Origin: Treponema sp.
GTDB lineage: Bacteria > Spirochaetota > Spirochaetia > Treponematales > Treponemataceae
Direction: 5' to 3'
Length of the DNA: 64,000 bases
Assembly (NCBI GenBank): GCA_016290335.1
Contig: JAEETM010000007.1
Location: 1-64,000, forward strand
The translations under genes were made by a program, and so were the position numbers. Below the pieces are notes generated by a model that did no database searches, was not told the DNA's origin, and saw nothing but the letters and a program-made list of their open reading frames with translations. Positions 48,139 to 57,057 of this stretch are shown in pieces. The stretch's first letter is position 1; the number at the start of each line of letters is the position of its first letter.

Positions 48139-51100
48139 TTATGCCTCAAGATAGTTATATAAATTTTGTGGGACAGGAATTTCCATATCAAATTGAATAT
48201 TTACAACAGAAACTCTTGAACCATCTTTATCTTTCATAGTTGTATCTGCAAACGAATTATACTTCATTTTTCCCATATAGTAAAAATCTGAACCTTCACC
48301 ATCATTCTTTTTTACAAAAAGCATTATTTTTATATTGTTGTTTGGCTGGTCTATTAGAGCTGCAACCTCGTCTGCTTTAGAAGTTCTTCTGCTTCGGCTC
48401 ATCCAACTAAATCTTGTGTTATCAATAAACACATCATCATATTTTGTAGTTTCTGAAATATCTTCAGCTTTTTCATAGGTTACAAAAATAGGACAAGTAT
48501 ATTCAGGGGTAGAAGTTTCTGTTTTGTACCCATAAACTGTAGAAGAGCAATCTGATTTCCAATTAAGTAATTTACAAACATCTTTTCTGGAATATTTTCT
48601 ATAAAGAACTAAATTGTCATTTATTATTTTTTCTTCTGGTTTTAATGTTGCTCTTTTCATTCCGTATTCAAGACAATCCATAAGCTCTGCAACATAAATA
48701 TCCGATTCAATCAAAGTTTCAAACTCTTTTGTTCTAATAATTTCCTTGTTTTTGTACTCAACATATTTTATTTCGCTATATTTTTTCTTATCACTCTTAG
48801 TATAAAAATCTGGAGACAAAATATTAAGCATCCCGGCAAAATCATCTTTTGTAAGCTTTATATTATACTTTGCTAATTCTGCGACAAAATCACTAATAGA
48901 AACTTTATCTGTTTTTAAGAGAAGCGAAATAAGTAATAATTCGTGTATTCTAATTCCTCTTGCAAACTCTATAGAAAAGAATTGTAATGAGCACAGCTGC
49001 TTTACAGATAATTCTACTGGTCTTTTTTCTATGCTACACTTAAAGGCGTAATAAGAACCCTTATAATCTATAAACAAAAAAGGATCTATAAATCCGTTAT
49101 TTACAAAGTCCATCATTGTTGGGATTCTTGCCAGACGCATTTTGAGTTTGTTATATTCTTCTTTAAGAATCTTTAATTGTGTGAAATTAGTTTCATTAAT
49201 TGCCTGATAGATTCTTTGTCTTGCTATTTCGGATATTTGAACGGTTGAAGTTCCTGGCAACCCAGAAGATCCCGTGCTCATTACTTTACGTAGATTATCT
49301 TTGTTGTATGAGTTATCTCCGTAAAGTGCGATAGGAATAAAAAAATTGTTTTCATAATTTCCAATAAAATCAATTACAGAAACATAAGATTTACCCTTTA
49401 ATTTTCTTAAGCCACGCCCAAGTTGCTGAACAAAAATTATTGCAGACTGTGTTGGTCTAAGCATTACAACTTGATTTATACAAGGAATATCAACACCTTC
49501 ATTAAAAATATCTCTGGTAATTATATATTGGAGAGGATTATCATCAGATTCCAATTCCTGAACAACCCTTTCTCTCTCTGAAGGAGAACTGTCTGCATTA
49601 AGATATTTTGTGTAATATCCATCCCTGTTTAGTTTTTCAGACAACTCCTTTGCTTCATCTACTCGATTACAAAAGATTAGTCCCTTAACTGGATATGCAA
49701 AATTTCTGTAAAGATTAATAGCACGTTCAATGTGCTTTATTCGTTCGTCGCTAACCAATTTTTTGAAATCAGATTTATTATCAATGATTTCTCCATCAAC
49801 TGTTAAATCCGATAGTCCATAATAATGAAATGGGCAAAGAAGATCCTCTTCCATTGCTTTTTGAAGCCGAATTTCATAGGCAATATTATTATGGAACATA
49901 GCAAAGATATCAAAGCCATCTGTACGCTCTGGAGTTGCAGTTAGCCCAAGAAGAAATTTAGGTGTAAAATAATCTATTATTTTTATGTAGCTATCTGCAC
50001 CAGCACGATGAACTTCATCAACAATGATATAATCAAACTCATCTTTCTTGAAAGACTTTAAGGTCTCTTCTTTTGCTAATGTAAATATGGATGCAAATAG
50101 ATAATCTGCTTTAAAGTCCTTTTGGTCTCCATTTAAAAAACCAGTTTTGATATTTGGGAATATGTTTTTAAAGCTCTTTTCAGCCTTATCAAGAATCATA
50201 TCTCGATGTGCCACATATAAAACCTTCTTTGGCTTAACCTGATTTACATCAAAAATTGAAAGATAGGTTTTTCCAGTACCAGTGGCTGCAATTAAAAGAG
50301 CTCGAGTTTGATTTTCTGCACGTAGATTATCGAGAGCTGCCATAGCTTCTTTTTGCATAGTATTAGGAACAATTTCCATTTCTACATCATCGTCTTCAAC
50401 TTCGAACTCGAATGGAGATTCTGTGAACTGTTCAAACTGTGTCTCTTCTAATTCAGGTCTAAATGCAGGAATGATTGTATTTGGACCATCTGAGTTATTT
50501 AAGTCTTTTTCCTGTTTTCTTAGTTCCTTAATTTGTTTATTAACAAGCTTTAAGGTGAGCTTCTTTTCTTCATATTTATCCGAATAGGATTTGAGCCATT
50601 CTTCATTTACTACATCTGCCTGCTTCCAGATTTCTTCAAATTCCTCACGTACTGTAAATACAATTTGTCCATCTGTGCAAGAAAGAAATTTTACACTCCA
50701 CTCTTGATTCTGTGTCAATGCCGATGCAGTTAAATTCGCACTACCAATGATAATTGAATAATAATTACTATGCTCAAAAATATATCCTTTTGGATGAAAG
50801 CCACCTTTTGTATATGCCCTAATTTCGATATTTGGAAATTGCATTAATTCTCGTAATGCAGAAGGCTGAGTAAAGTTCAGATAATTTGTTGTTAAGATTC
50901 TTCCCTTAATAGGATTCTCAGGGTGAGCCTCAGAATATATTGCAAGTTCATCTAGCTTTTGTTTTATTGCAGCAAGACCTTCATTATTTATAAATGCAAC
51001 AGAAAAATCAAAAGATACACAATATGAAAGTTCTTCAATAAGAGAAGTCAGGATTTTCTTTTCTCTATGATAATCGTTAATTAGAAGGGATGGCGCCAGC

Positions 51101-51180
51101 TCATTAATTGAGTGATGTGCTTTTGAAATAAAACCTGTCTGTAAACTTTGTAATAATTGGGTAGAATCTAAACTCGTCAT
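48139..51180 (-). CDS. PLD nuclease - DEAD helicase - DUF3427 protein
   Basis: 1013 residues. N-terminal phospholipase-D-like nuclease: 'FHPKGYIFEHSNYYSIIIGS' then ANLT (H-x-K...N). Middle: superfamily 2 helicase with Walker A 'LIAATGTGKTYLS', 'DEVHRAG' (DEAH-type box), 'LGLTATPER' and 'RPTQSAIIFVQQLGRGLRK'. C-terminal about 350 residues: DUF3427-like. This architecture is typical of phage defence and restriction-like DNA degradation. Partner of the downstream NUDIX gene. No ribosome site stands out before 51180. Confidence 0.85.
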   Translation of the reverse strand: MTSLDSTQLLQSLQTGFISKAHHSINELAPSLLINDYHREKKILTSLIEELSYCVSFDFSVAFINNEGLAAIKQKLDELAIYSEAHPENPIKGRILTTNYLNFTQPSALRELMQFPNIEIRAYTKGGFHPKGYIFEHSNYYSIIIGSANLTASALTQNQEWSVKFLSCTDGQIVFTVREEFEEIWKQADVVNEEWLKSYSDKYEEKKLTLKLVNKQIKELRKQEKDLNNSDGPNTIIPAFRPELEETQFEQFTESPFEFEVEDDDVEMEIVPNTMQKEAMAALDNLRAENQTRALLIAATGTGKTYLSIFDVNQVKPKKVLYVAHRDMILDKAEKSFKNIFPNIKTGFLNGDQKDFKADYLFASIFTLAKEETLKSFKKDEFDYIIVDEVHRAGADSYIKIIDYFTPKFLLGLTATPERTDGFDIFAMFHNNIAYEIRLQKAMEEDLLCPFHYYGLSDLTVDGEIIDNKSDFKKLVSDERIKHIERAINLYRNFAYPVKGLIFCNRVDEAKELSEKLNRDGYYTKYLNADSSPSERERVVQELESDDNPLQYIITRDIFNEGVDIPCINQVVMLRPTQSAIIFVQQLGRGLRKLKGKSYVSVIDFIGNYENNFFIPIALYGDNSYNKDNLRKVMSTGSSGLPGTSTVQISEIARQRIYQAINETNFTQLKILKEEYNKLKMRLARIPTMMDFVNNGFIDPFLFIDYKGSYYAFKCSIEKRPVELSVKQLCSLQFFSIEFARGIRIHELLLISLLLKTDKVSISDFVAELAKYNIKLTKDDFAGMLNILSPDFYTKSDKKKYSEIKYVEYKNKEIIRTKEFETLIESDIYVAELMDCLEYGMKRATLKPEEKIINDNLVLYRKYSRKDVCKLLNWKSDCSSTVYGYKTETSTPEYTCPIFVTYEKAEDISETTKYDDVFIDNTRFSWMSRSRRTSKADEVAALIDQPNNNIKIMLFVKKNDGEGSDFYYMGKMKYNSFADTTMKDKDGSRVSVVNIQFDMEIPVPQNLYNYLEA

Positions 51181-51250
51181 ACTTACAGCTTAACAGGAAA
51201 TCAAAAAAAGGGCCAGATCTTATTATGAAGCCCTATATAAATGTGCAATT

Positions 51251-51757
51251 CTATTCTTCCTCGTTCTCGTCTTCATCGAAAAGTGGTTCTGCTACATATT
51301 CGTGGAACTTATCTTGGAACTTCTTAAAGAGTCTCTGAAATTGTAAGAGATCTTCTTCCCAACCCATTTCTATGGCATTATTTTTTTTGAGAGTCTCCTT
51401 GTAGCCTTCCATTGAATAGGTAAGAATATTTGAACCTTCTATCTTCAACCGGCCGAATTTGAAGGTCTCGTAGGCACCATCCATGATATTAATATTTGAA
51501 ATTTCTTTTGGAAGTTTCTTCAACTTCTCTTTATTCTCTTCTATAAGCTGCTTGATATCTTTTGCCAAAGCCGGACTCTTTACTATTTCGGTACCAACTT
51601 CTCCAGGAAGGCTGCCCTCTAAGTATACCACCATACCATCATGTTCTTCCTTTATTAATCGTCCATCTTCAAAAAGAATGAGTTTATAACTTCCACCAAA
51701 CGAAATACCTCTGCTGTCATATTCAAAAACAAGTTTTGGAGATTTTTTTTCTGGCAT
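51251..51757 (-). CDS. Unknown acidic protein
   Basis: 168 residues, mixed alpha/beta, with an acidic end (PLFDEDENEEE). No family recognised. AAAGGAGG stands before the ATG at 51757. It is 70 nt upstream of the helicase gene on the same strand, so it may belong to that unit; a role there is not proven. Confidence 0.55.
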   Translation of the reverse strand: MPEKKSPKLVFEYDSRGISFGGSYKLILFEDGRLIKEEHDGMVVYLEGSLPGEVGTEIVKSPALAKDIKQLIEENKEKLKKLPKEISNINIMDGAYETFKFGRLKIEGSNILTYSMEGYKETLKKNNAIEMGWEEDLLQFQRLFKKFQDKFHEYVAEPLFDEDENEEE

Positions 51758-51868
51758 TTTTTGCCTCCTTTTTCTGCTTTATAGTTTACATTATAAAGTG
51801 TTTGTGTGTCAAAAAATGTTTTTTAACACATATCTTTAGAAACACTATATTAATACCAGGAGAAAATA

Positions 51869-52717
51869 ATGACAGCGTATTTTAATGACATTGGCAATAT
51901 TCCTTTATTAACACAGTCGGAAGAAATTGAACTTGCAAAAGAAATTGAAAAAGGCGGTCTCAAAGGGAAACAGGCTTTAGATAAAATGGTTGCTTCCAAT
52001 TTAAGGCTTGTTGTTTCCATTGCTAAACCTTATGCAAAAAAGGGAGTCCCTATTTCAGACCTGATTCAGGAAGGAAATATCGGTTTAATGCATGCTGCAC
52101 AGAAGTTTGAATGGGATAAAGGGTTTAAGTTTTCAACCTATGCCTCCTGGTGGATTAAGCAATCTATCACAAGATTTCTAGATGATAAAAAAGATACAAT
52201 TAGAATTCCTATTCACAGACAGCAGCAGATTAATAACTACAAAAAAGAAATTAATTATCTCAAGCAAAAACTTGGTAGAACTCCCACAGATGCAGAACTA
52301 TCACAAAGACTGGGATGGACTCAGGAACTACTTAATACAATTCGAAATGCAAGTTTAAAAACTATTTCTTTGGATATTTCCTATGGAAATGAAAGTGTTG
52401 ACAAAGAATGCTCTCTCACAGACTTTGTTAAAGATGATAAATACACGAATCCTGAAAAGGCAACCTGCAACAAACTTTTCAATTATCAATTACAAAAAGA
52501 CATGGATACTATCTTAACAAAAAAGGAATGTCAGGTAATAAGAATGCGTTTTGGGTTTGATACTGGTGCCGAACAAACGCTGGAAGAGGTTGGAAATTAT
52601 TTTGGTTTAACACGAGAAAGAATTAGACAAATTGAAGGCAATGCAATTATTAAACTTAGAAAACTCTACAGAAAAAGAGGAATAGAATTATCAGATTGTA
52701 TTGAAGAAACTGCATAA
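51869..52717 (+). CDS. Sigma-70 family RNA polymerase sigma factor
   Basis: 282 residues with regions 1.2 to 4.2: 'YFNDIGNIPLLTQSEEIELA' (1.2), 'SNLRLVVSIAKPYAKKG' and 'DLIQEGNIGLMHAAQKFEWD' (2.1-2.2), 'FSTYASWWIKQSITR' (2.3-2.4), 'GRTPTDAELSQRLG' (3) and 'GLTRERIRQIEGNAIIKLRK' (4.2). No long region 1.1, so it is a group 2 or heat-shock-like factor rather than the main sigma. It could read non-standard promoters in this window. AGGAG precedes the ATG. First gene of a + strand run. Confidence 0.9.
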   Translation: MTAYFNDIGNIPLLTQSEEIELAKEIEKGGLKGKQALDKMVASNLRLVVSIAKPYAKKGVPISDLIQEGNIGLMHAAQKFEWDKGFKFSTYASWWIKQSITRFLDDKKDTIRIPIHRQQQINNYKKEINYLKQKLGRTPTDAELSQRLGWTQELLNTIRNASLKTISLDISYGNESVDKECSLTDFVKDDKYTNPEKATCNKLFNYQLQKDMDTILTKKECQVIRMRFGFDTGAEQTLEEVGNYFGLTRERIRQIEGNAIIKLRKLYRKRGIELSDCIEETA

Positions 52718-52768
52718 AAACTTTGCCATTAAACTGAAAACCCCACATATATCCCTGGAGAGGTAAAA

Positions 52769-53011
52769 ATGAAACACAAGAAACCTTATGAAAGATATGA
52801 CACATTATTACAGGAATTGGTAAAAGCACACACCACAATATATTCTACCCATGACTTGCTGCAGGAACTCAATGTTCCAGTTGATATAACAAATAAGCTG
52901 GGTTTTGTTCTTAGAACTATCAAAATTACCTTTGAAGAAATTGAAAAACTAAAAAGTACAGAAGAGTTTCTTTGGAAAGATAATCTTTCTCAATTCGAAA
53001 TTATCCAATAA
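52769..53011 (+). CDS. Small helical protein, unknown
   Basis: 80 residues, predicted all-helical. GGAGAGG precedes the ATG; 51 nt after the sigma factor gene, probably in the same transcript. No family recognised; a partner or regulator of the sigma factor is possible by position only. Confidence 0.5.
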   Translation: MKHKKPYERYDTLLQELVKAHTTIYSTHDLLQELNVPVDITNKLGFVLRTIKITFEEIEKLKSTEEFLWKDNLSQFEIIQ

Positions 53012-53031
53012 TACTCTGTTAGGAGATACTA

Positions 53032-53457
53032 ATGTCTATTCTAATAAACCACCCTGCTTTAACAGCTGTTTTAATTCTTTCATTTCTGGCAACAGTTTTA
53101 ATATATCTTGCTCCCTGCTTTGTTTGTAATAATTTAGTTGTTAGTGATGAATTCAATCTGGGAACTTTTTGCGGCACTTTAACTCACAAAAACTGGGCCC
53201 ACTGGTGTGGCAACATTATTTTACTTATTCCTTTCTGGATTTATTTAGATAACAAGCTTGGAAAAAGCTTTGTTGCAATTCTTGTTCTTCTCAATATGAT
53301 TTCTACGGGTTTATATGGGCTTATTTCCAAACAAAGCTTATGCGGTTTAAGTGGCGTTGTATTTATGATGATAGGGATTTCTGGAATAGTTGGCAAATGG
53401 TTCTTTTTCTTTGTTCTGGGAATAATAATTGGAATAATACGAACAATAATCACCTAA
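53032..53457 (+). CDS. Short rhomboid-like membrane protein
   Basis: 141 residues with four to five membrane helices. 'HKNWAHWCGNIILLIPFWIY' matches the H-x4-H-x-x-x-N of rhomboids and 'CGLSGVVFMM' the G-x-S-G with the catalytic Ser. The last helices, which would carry the catalytic His, are missing or replaced by 'GKWFFFFVLGIIIGIIRTII'. So it is a minimal or inactive rhomboid. AGGAG precedes the ATG. Confidence 0.6.
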   Translation: MSILINHPALTAVLILSFLATVLIYLAPCFVCNNLVVSDEFNLGTFCGTLTHKNWAHWCGNIILLIPFWIYLDNKLGKSFVAILVLLNMISTGLYGLISKQSLCGLSGVVFMMIGISGIVGKWFFFFVLGIIIGIIRTIIT

Positions 53458-53493
53458 CCTATTTTGAGTATTGATCAAAACAGGAGATATAAA

Positions 53494-53859
53494 ATGATTA
53501 ACTGGAAAACTCTTGAATATGAATATAATGGTATCAAAATCACAGTTGATTGGTGGGCCAAGGATTTTAATGCTAAGTATGAATCAAAATTTGGCACAAT
53601 GGTTTATGGCAGCCATTTGCTGTATATGATCCCTAAGGAATATACAGAAGCAGAAATCCGGTCAAGATGCTGCGGACCTCTGTTATGTGAAAAGTTCAAA
53701 GCAACTGAAGATTACCTTACAGCACATCCAGATTTTTTACCGGAACTTAAAAAGTCCTCCCCTGAAGGATTCGCCCGCTACGACTATCTGCGCAAAAAAT
53801 GCAAAACCGCAGGTCTGGACGATCTGAGCTCAACACTTATCCGCTCACTTGTCCGTTAA
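53494..53859 (+). CDS. Unknown protein
   Basis: 121 residues from the ATG at 53494 (AGGAGA 7 nt upstream). Contains a 'RSRCCGPLLCEKF' Cys-rich stretch. No family recognised. The last codons are more GC-rich than the rest. Downstream, 53894-53930 holds CCCGG/CCGGG pairs that may form a terminator. Confidence 0.5.
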   Translation: MINWKTLEYEYNGIKITVDWWAKDFNAKYESKFGTMVYGSHLLYMIPKEYTEAEIRSRCCGPLLCEKFKATEDYLTAHPDFLPELKKSSPEGFARYDYLRKKCKTAGLDDLSSTLIRSLVR

Positions 53860-53946
53860 TTTGTATAGTCTTTTTAGGGGGCTTTTCCCGGTCATTTTGG
53901 GAGTTTCCGGGATTTAAACAACCAGTTCTGCTATATTATATAAAAA

Positions 53947-53997
53947 GGGACGAATAAGTCCCCATAACCGCGGATTTACACTCTACTTGCCCGCGGT
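53947..53997 (+). promoter_or_regulatory. Structured 5' leader upstream of the gene at 54024
   Basis: Two hairpins: GGGAC, 6 nt, GTCCC (53947-53962) and ACCGCGG, 17 nt, CCGCGGT (53967-53997), right after a TATATTATAT-like -10 region and 20 nt before AAAGGAG. It could control translation; no known riboswitch class is recognised. Confidence 0.4.
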
Positions 53998-54023
53998 AAA
54001 TAAACTGAGCTAAAGGAGTTTTT

Positions 54024-54578
54024 ATGACATCAACCACACACACAACCTCTCATTCATCAAATGACCAGGTAAAAGAATTATGTTTTATAATTCACAATGC
54101 CAAAACTGAAGAAGAAAGAAATAATGCAAAATGGGAACTTGTATATAGTTTCAAAGACAACGTTAAACATACATGCCAAGAATACCTTAAAAATATTTAT
54201 GGCAAAAATGTAGACTTTGAAAGCAAGAATATATATGACCTCATAGACGTTTGTTATGACGTATTATTTGAATATGCCGAAAAATACGACCCGGAACACT
54301 CAAGCGGTGCAAGCCTTTTTACTTATGCCAGAAAGGAAATGAAAAACAAAAAGGCCTTGTTTATTCTCCAGTCTTTGTCAGAGGAAGAAACTGCCATTCT
54401 CTACACAATGACTGATATCAATAATAACTATAAACCAATTTCAGAAAGAGAAGGCGTTCGTCGCCTGGAAGTAATGGGTTTCAATATCAAACGTGGAACT
54501 CTAAACTCTCGCCGCGAAGCACTTAAGAAAAAAGTCTGGTCTGCCCTATACGATACAGACTATAAATATGTCGCATAA
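54024..54578 (+). CDS. Sigma-like or HTH protein, unknown family
   Basis: 184 residues. 'AEKYDPEHSSGASLFTYARK' resembles the region 2 pattern Y-D-P-x-x-G-x-x-F-x-T-Y-A, and the C-terminus 'ISEREGVRRLEVMGFNIKRG' then TLNSRREALKK could be a recognition helix region. It may be a divergent sigma-like protein. AAAGGAG precedes the ATG. Confidence 0.45.
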   Translation: MTSTTHTTSHSSNDQVKELCFIIHNAKTEEERNNAKWELVYSFKDNVKHTCQEYLKNIYGKNVDFESKNIYDLIDVCYDVLFEYAEKYDPEHSSGASLFTYARKEMKNKKALFILQSLSEEETAILYTMTDINNNYKPISEREGVRRLEVMGFNIKRGTLNSRREALKKKVWSALYDTDYKYVA

Positions 54579-54658
54579 AAAAATAAAAAACATTTTGCCA
54601 AAAAAAAGCTTTTATCACATAACACTAGTAATAATGAACCATATAGGAGGTAACGAAT

Positions 54659-55372
54659 ATGAAAAACACAAATTTCAGTCTGTTGGAACAGTTGGGAATT
54701 CCTTCTTATGAAAGAAAATTCGAAGATATAAATTTAAACTATGTTTTCTCACCTGAGGAAATAGAAAGGTTCTGCATAAAAAAAATGACCACACTTGCCA
54801 TTATCTCAGAAATGGACCTTCCATATAATATACCTGCATATAACCACCTCAATATTATTCTGGTCAGCATTACAGACGTAAAGTTTAATAAATATTTATT
54901 TGATATGTACAAAAAAATTACACAGTATTGTGGAAGTCTTTGCATTGTAGTATTTGAGAAAAATGGGGCCTTAAAACTTGGAAACTGCAATGGAGTAAAA
55001 TTTGTAAATAAAACTCCCTATTTTTCTGAAATTGTTTTTTCTCGATGGATTTATGAAGACTATATTACTCAAAAGGTCTACACTTTCTTTTCTAATTTCA
55101 GCACTCTGTTAAATAACGAAGATATATTATTAACAGATATTTACGAATCCATTTTCTGGTCAATATACAATATTAAATCGGAGTTCCTTTCTGAAGAACA
55201 GGTAAAAGAATACTTCAAGAAAAACTCTAAGAACAAAAGTAAATCCCCATTATTCCTGGACTATGTGCTTTCCACAAGTTTTTCAACCTACTGCCAGACA
55301 GAAGACCATGAACCACAACTTAAATATGAACTAAGTTCCGTATCTCGCGCCTGCAAACAATTTCCGGCATAA
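54659..55372 (+). CDS. Unknown protein
   Basis: 237 residues, mixed alpha/beta, no signal peptide. A long hydrophobic strand region 'NIILVSITDVKFNKYLFDMY' and 'GSLCIVVFEKNGALKLGNCN' looks like an alpha/beta core. Family not recognised. GGAGG precedes the ATG. The next gene begins 4 nt after its stop. Confidence 0.5.
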   Translation: MKNTNFSLLEQLGIPSYERKFEDINLNYVFSPEEIERFCIKKMTTLAIISEMDLPYNIPAYNHLNIILVSITDVKFNKYLFDMYKKITQYCGSLCIVVFEKNGALKLGNCNGVKFVNKTPYFSEIVFSRWIYEDYITQKVYTFFSNFSTLLNNEDILLTDIYESIFWSIYNIKSEFLSEEQVKEYFKKNSKNKSKSPLFLDYVLSTSFSTYCQTEDHEPQLKYELSSVSRACKQFPA

Positions 55373-55375
55373 AGA

Positions 55376-55840
55376 ATGAATAAACATATTTTACAATTAC
55401 TTATTTTGGTAAGCCTGCTTTGTACAGGAACACAAAAACTGTGGGCCTTTGACAGACACGCAAAACCTTCTTTCACTGCAACCTGGTATCTTACCCAGAC
55501 TGCCCCGGAATATAATGCACTGCCAAAAGGTAACCCTACATTAAGTGGCAGAGGTGACAGGGACGATATATCTGCTGGCAGCAAGTTCCTGTGGTATCTG
55601 TTCCGGGCAGACTCCAATAATGGGTATGATACAGACGAATTACACAACAAGTACCATCTGGACTCTCTCACTATTGTATACGACTATAACGAATATCTTA
55701 AGTACCTGCACAACTTTACTTACACCAGCCGATACGACTATCTGGATAATAACGACTTAAAAGGCATGAAGTCCTATATTTCAAAAGTCTATTCAAAAGA
55801 TACCGTATGGAATAACTGGCTATTTACAATAGGAGATTAA
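55376..55840 (+). CDS. Secreted protein, unknown
   Basis: 154 residues with a signal peptide (HILQLLILVSLLCTGTQKLWAF). The mature part is Tyr/Asn/Asp-rich with no recognised domain. Coupled to the upstream gene by a 3-nt gap, so the two probably share a role. Confidence 0.55.
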   Translation: MNKHILQLLILVSLLCTGTQKLWAFDRHAKPSFTATWYLTQTAPEYNALPKGNPTLSGRGDRDDISAGSKFLWYLFRADSNNGYDTDELHNKYHLDSLTIVYDYNEYLKYLHNFTYTSRYDYLDNNDLKGMKSYISKVYSKDTVWNNWLFTIGD

Positions 55841-55856
55841 TAATCTTCCATCAATA

Positions 55857-55945
55857 ATTACCGTTTTTTCAACATTTTTTCTCCCCAATATTACCGTTTT
55901 TTCAACATTTTTTTTGGTTAAAATTACCGTTTTTTCAATATTTTC
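55857..55945. repeat. Three tandem 33-nt units and a nearby palindrome
   Basis: ATTACCGTTTTTTCAA starts at 55857, 55890 and 55923, a period of 33 nt, with variable unit ends. At 55993-56006 GCGCAATATTGCGC is a perfect palindrome. No gene is seen in 55841-56202 apart from the promoter at 56082. Confidence 0.75.
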
Positions 55946-56081
55946 CCATTTTTCCCCACCCTTTTTTCAGTGCACCCGCATTATAACTCCAAGCGCAATA
56001 TTGCGCGCTTTTGCCCTATGAATCACGCCCGGGAGCCACTTTTATAAAAGTATTTTATAATCCGCTTACACTGATTTTTTC

Positions 56082-56110
56082 TTGCAAAGTCATTTACATT
56101 CTGCTAATAT
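56082..56110 (+). promoter_or_regulatory. Promoter of the beta-barrel-like gene
   Basis: TTGCAA, 17 nt, TAATAT, about 95 nt upstream of the ATG at 56203. A long AT-rich 5' leader follows; AGAGG is the ribosome site. Confidence 0.5.
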
Positions 56111-56202
56111 TTTATATACAACTGATTATCTAAAAGTTTAATTATAGAAAAGTGAAAAATTGAGAGAGGGTTTTATTCTATTTTTATAAGAGGTATTTTT
56201 CT

Positions 56203-56673
56203 ATGAAAAAACTTTTTACTGTACTGGCTCTTCTGGCTGTAATGGGAACTGCAAAAATCTTTGCATTCGGTATTGGTGCTCAGGGTGGTTACCCACTTGG
56301 TGCTTCTGTTACATTTAAGGCTGATAACCTTCCTTGTATTTTTGCTGCAGATGTTTCAATTGGAAGCGTAACAGGCTTTGGTCTTACTGCTGACTGGTGG
56401 ATTGCAAATCCTTCAATTCAGGGAACTTGGGGATACTTCTATGGCGTAGGTCTTGGTGGCAAAATGTACATGGGTGACGGATGGTCTTATCTTAACATTG
56501 GACCTCGTGCAGTTTTAGGAACAAACGTAAGACTTTTAGACAACTTCCTTGAACTTTATGTACAGGCTGTATATATGCCAACCTTCAATATCAATCTTAG
56601 CGGAGAAAGCGGACAGGCCGGATTCAACTGGGCAGGCTTTGGTGCTGCCGGCGGTTTCCGCATCTGGTTCTAA
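56203..56673 (+). CDS. Small outer-membrane beta-barrel-like protein
   Basis: 156 residues. Signal peptide 'LFTVLALLAVMGTAKIFAFG', then alternating Gly/aromatic strands (GFGLTADWWIAN, GTWGYFYGVGLGGKMYMGDG) and a C-terminal Phe after an alternating strand (GFRIWF), typical of outer-membrane barrels. It is short, about eight strands. High codon regularity suggests good expression. Function unknown. Confidence 0.65.
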   Translation: MKKLFTVLALLAVMGTAKIFAFGIGAQGGYPLGASVTFKADNLPCIFAADVSIGSVTGFGLTADWWIANPSIQGTWGYFYGVGLGGKMYMGDGWSYLNIGPRAVLGTNVRLLDNFLELYVQAVYMPTFNINLSGESGQAGFNWAGFGAAGGFRIWF

Positions 56674-56681
56674 CCCATGTC

Positions 56682-56704
56682 ATTTTCGGGCTTGACCCGA
56701 AAAT
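56682..56704 (+). terminator. Hairpin after the barrel gene
   Basis: ATTTTCGGG, 5 nt, CCCGAAAAT, 9 nt after the stop. Weak T content downstream; similar core to the hairpin at 9896. Confidence 0.45.
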
Positions 56705-56718
56705 CTCTATACTAAAAA

Positions 56719-56740
56719 AGGCACTTCATCCGAAGTGCCT
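56719..56740. terminator. Bidirectional terminator between barrel gene and acyl carrier gene
   Basis: AGGCACTTC, 4 nt, GAAGTGCCT, with AAAAA on the left and TTCTC on the right. On the minus strand it is a good intrinsic terminator (stem then TTTTTT) for the acyl carrier protein operon. Confidence 0.7.
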
Positions 56741-56770
56741 TTCTCATTTAACCCGCAGTTTGTTTTAGTG

Positions 56771-57007
56771 CTATTCGTCCTTAATTCCCATCTGTTTAAG
56801 GTACTCCACCACATCCTTCACCGTCTTAAACGGAACAAACTCTTCAAAGTGAATCCCGTAAAACTCTTCAACGCCCATCGACATCATCAATACCGAAAGC
56901 GAATCAAGTCTCAAATCTTCCAGAAGACGTGAATCCTCGGTCATGTTATCCACATTAACCTTTGGTGCTGTTTTTTTCACAATCTGCTTCAAATCATCAA
57001 TAATCAT
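56771..57007 (-). CDS. acpP: Acyl carrier protein
   Basis: 78 residues, the standard size. 'LLEDLRLDSLSVLMMSMGVE' contains the D-S-L site where the Ser receives phosphopantetheine. It is last in a minus-strand operon with fakA-like, plsX and DegV-type genes, all of them dealing with fatty acyl activation and transfer to glycerol phosphate. A bidirectional terminator follows. It may be a second ACP dedicated to that pathway. Confidence 0.85.
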   Translation of the reverse strand: MIIDDLKQIVKKTAPKVNVDNMTEDSRLLEDLRLDSLSVLMMSMGVEEFYGIHFEEFVPFKTVKDVVEYLKQMGIKDE

Positions 57008-57057
57008 CTCGTTTTCCTCGCCACAAAATCAGCTGCAAAAATCTCGCCGATAAAATC

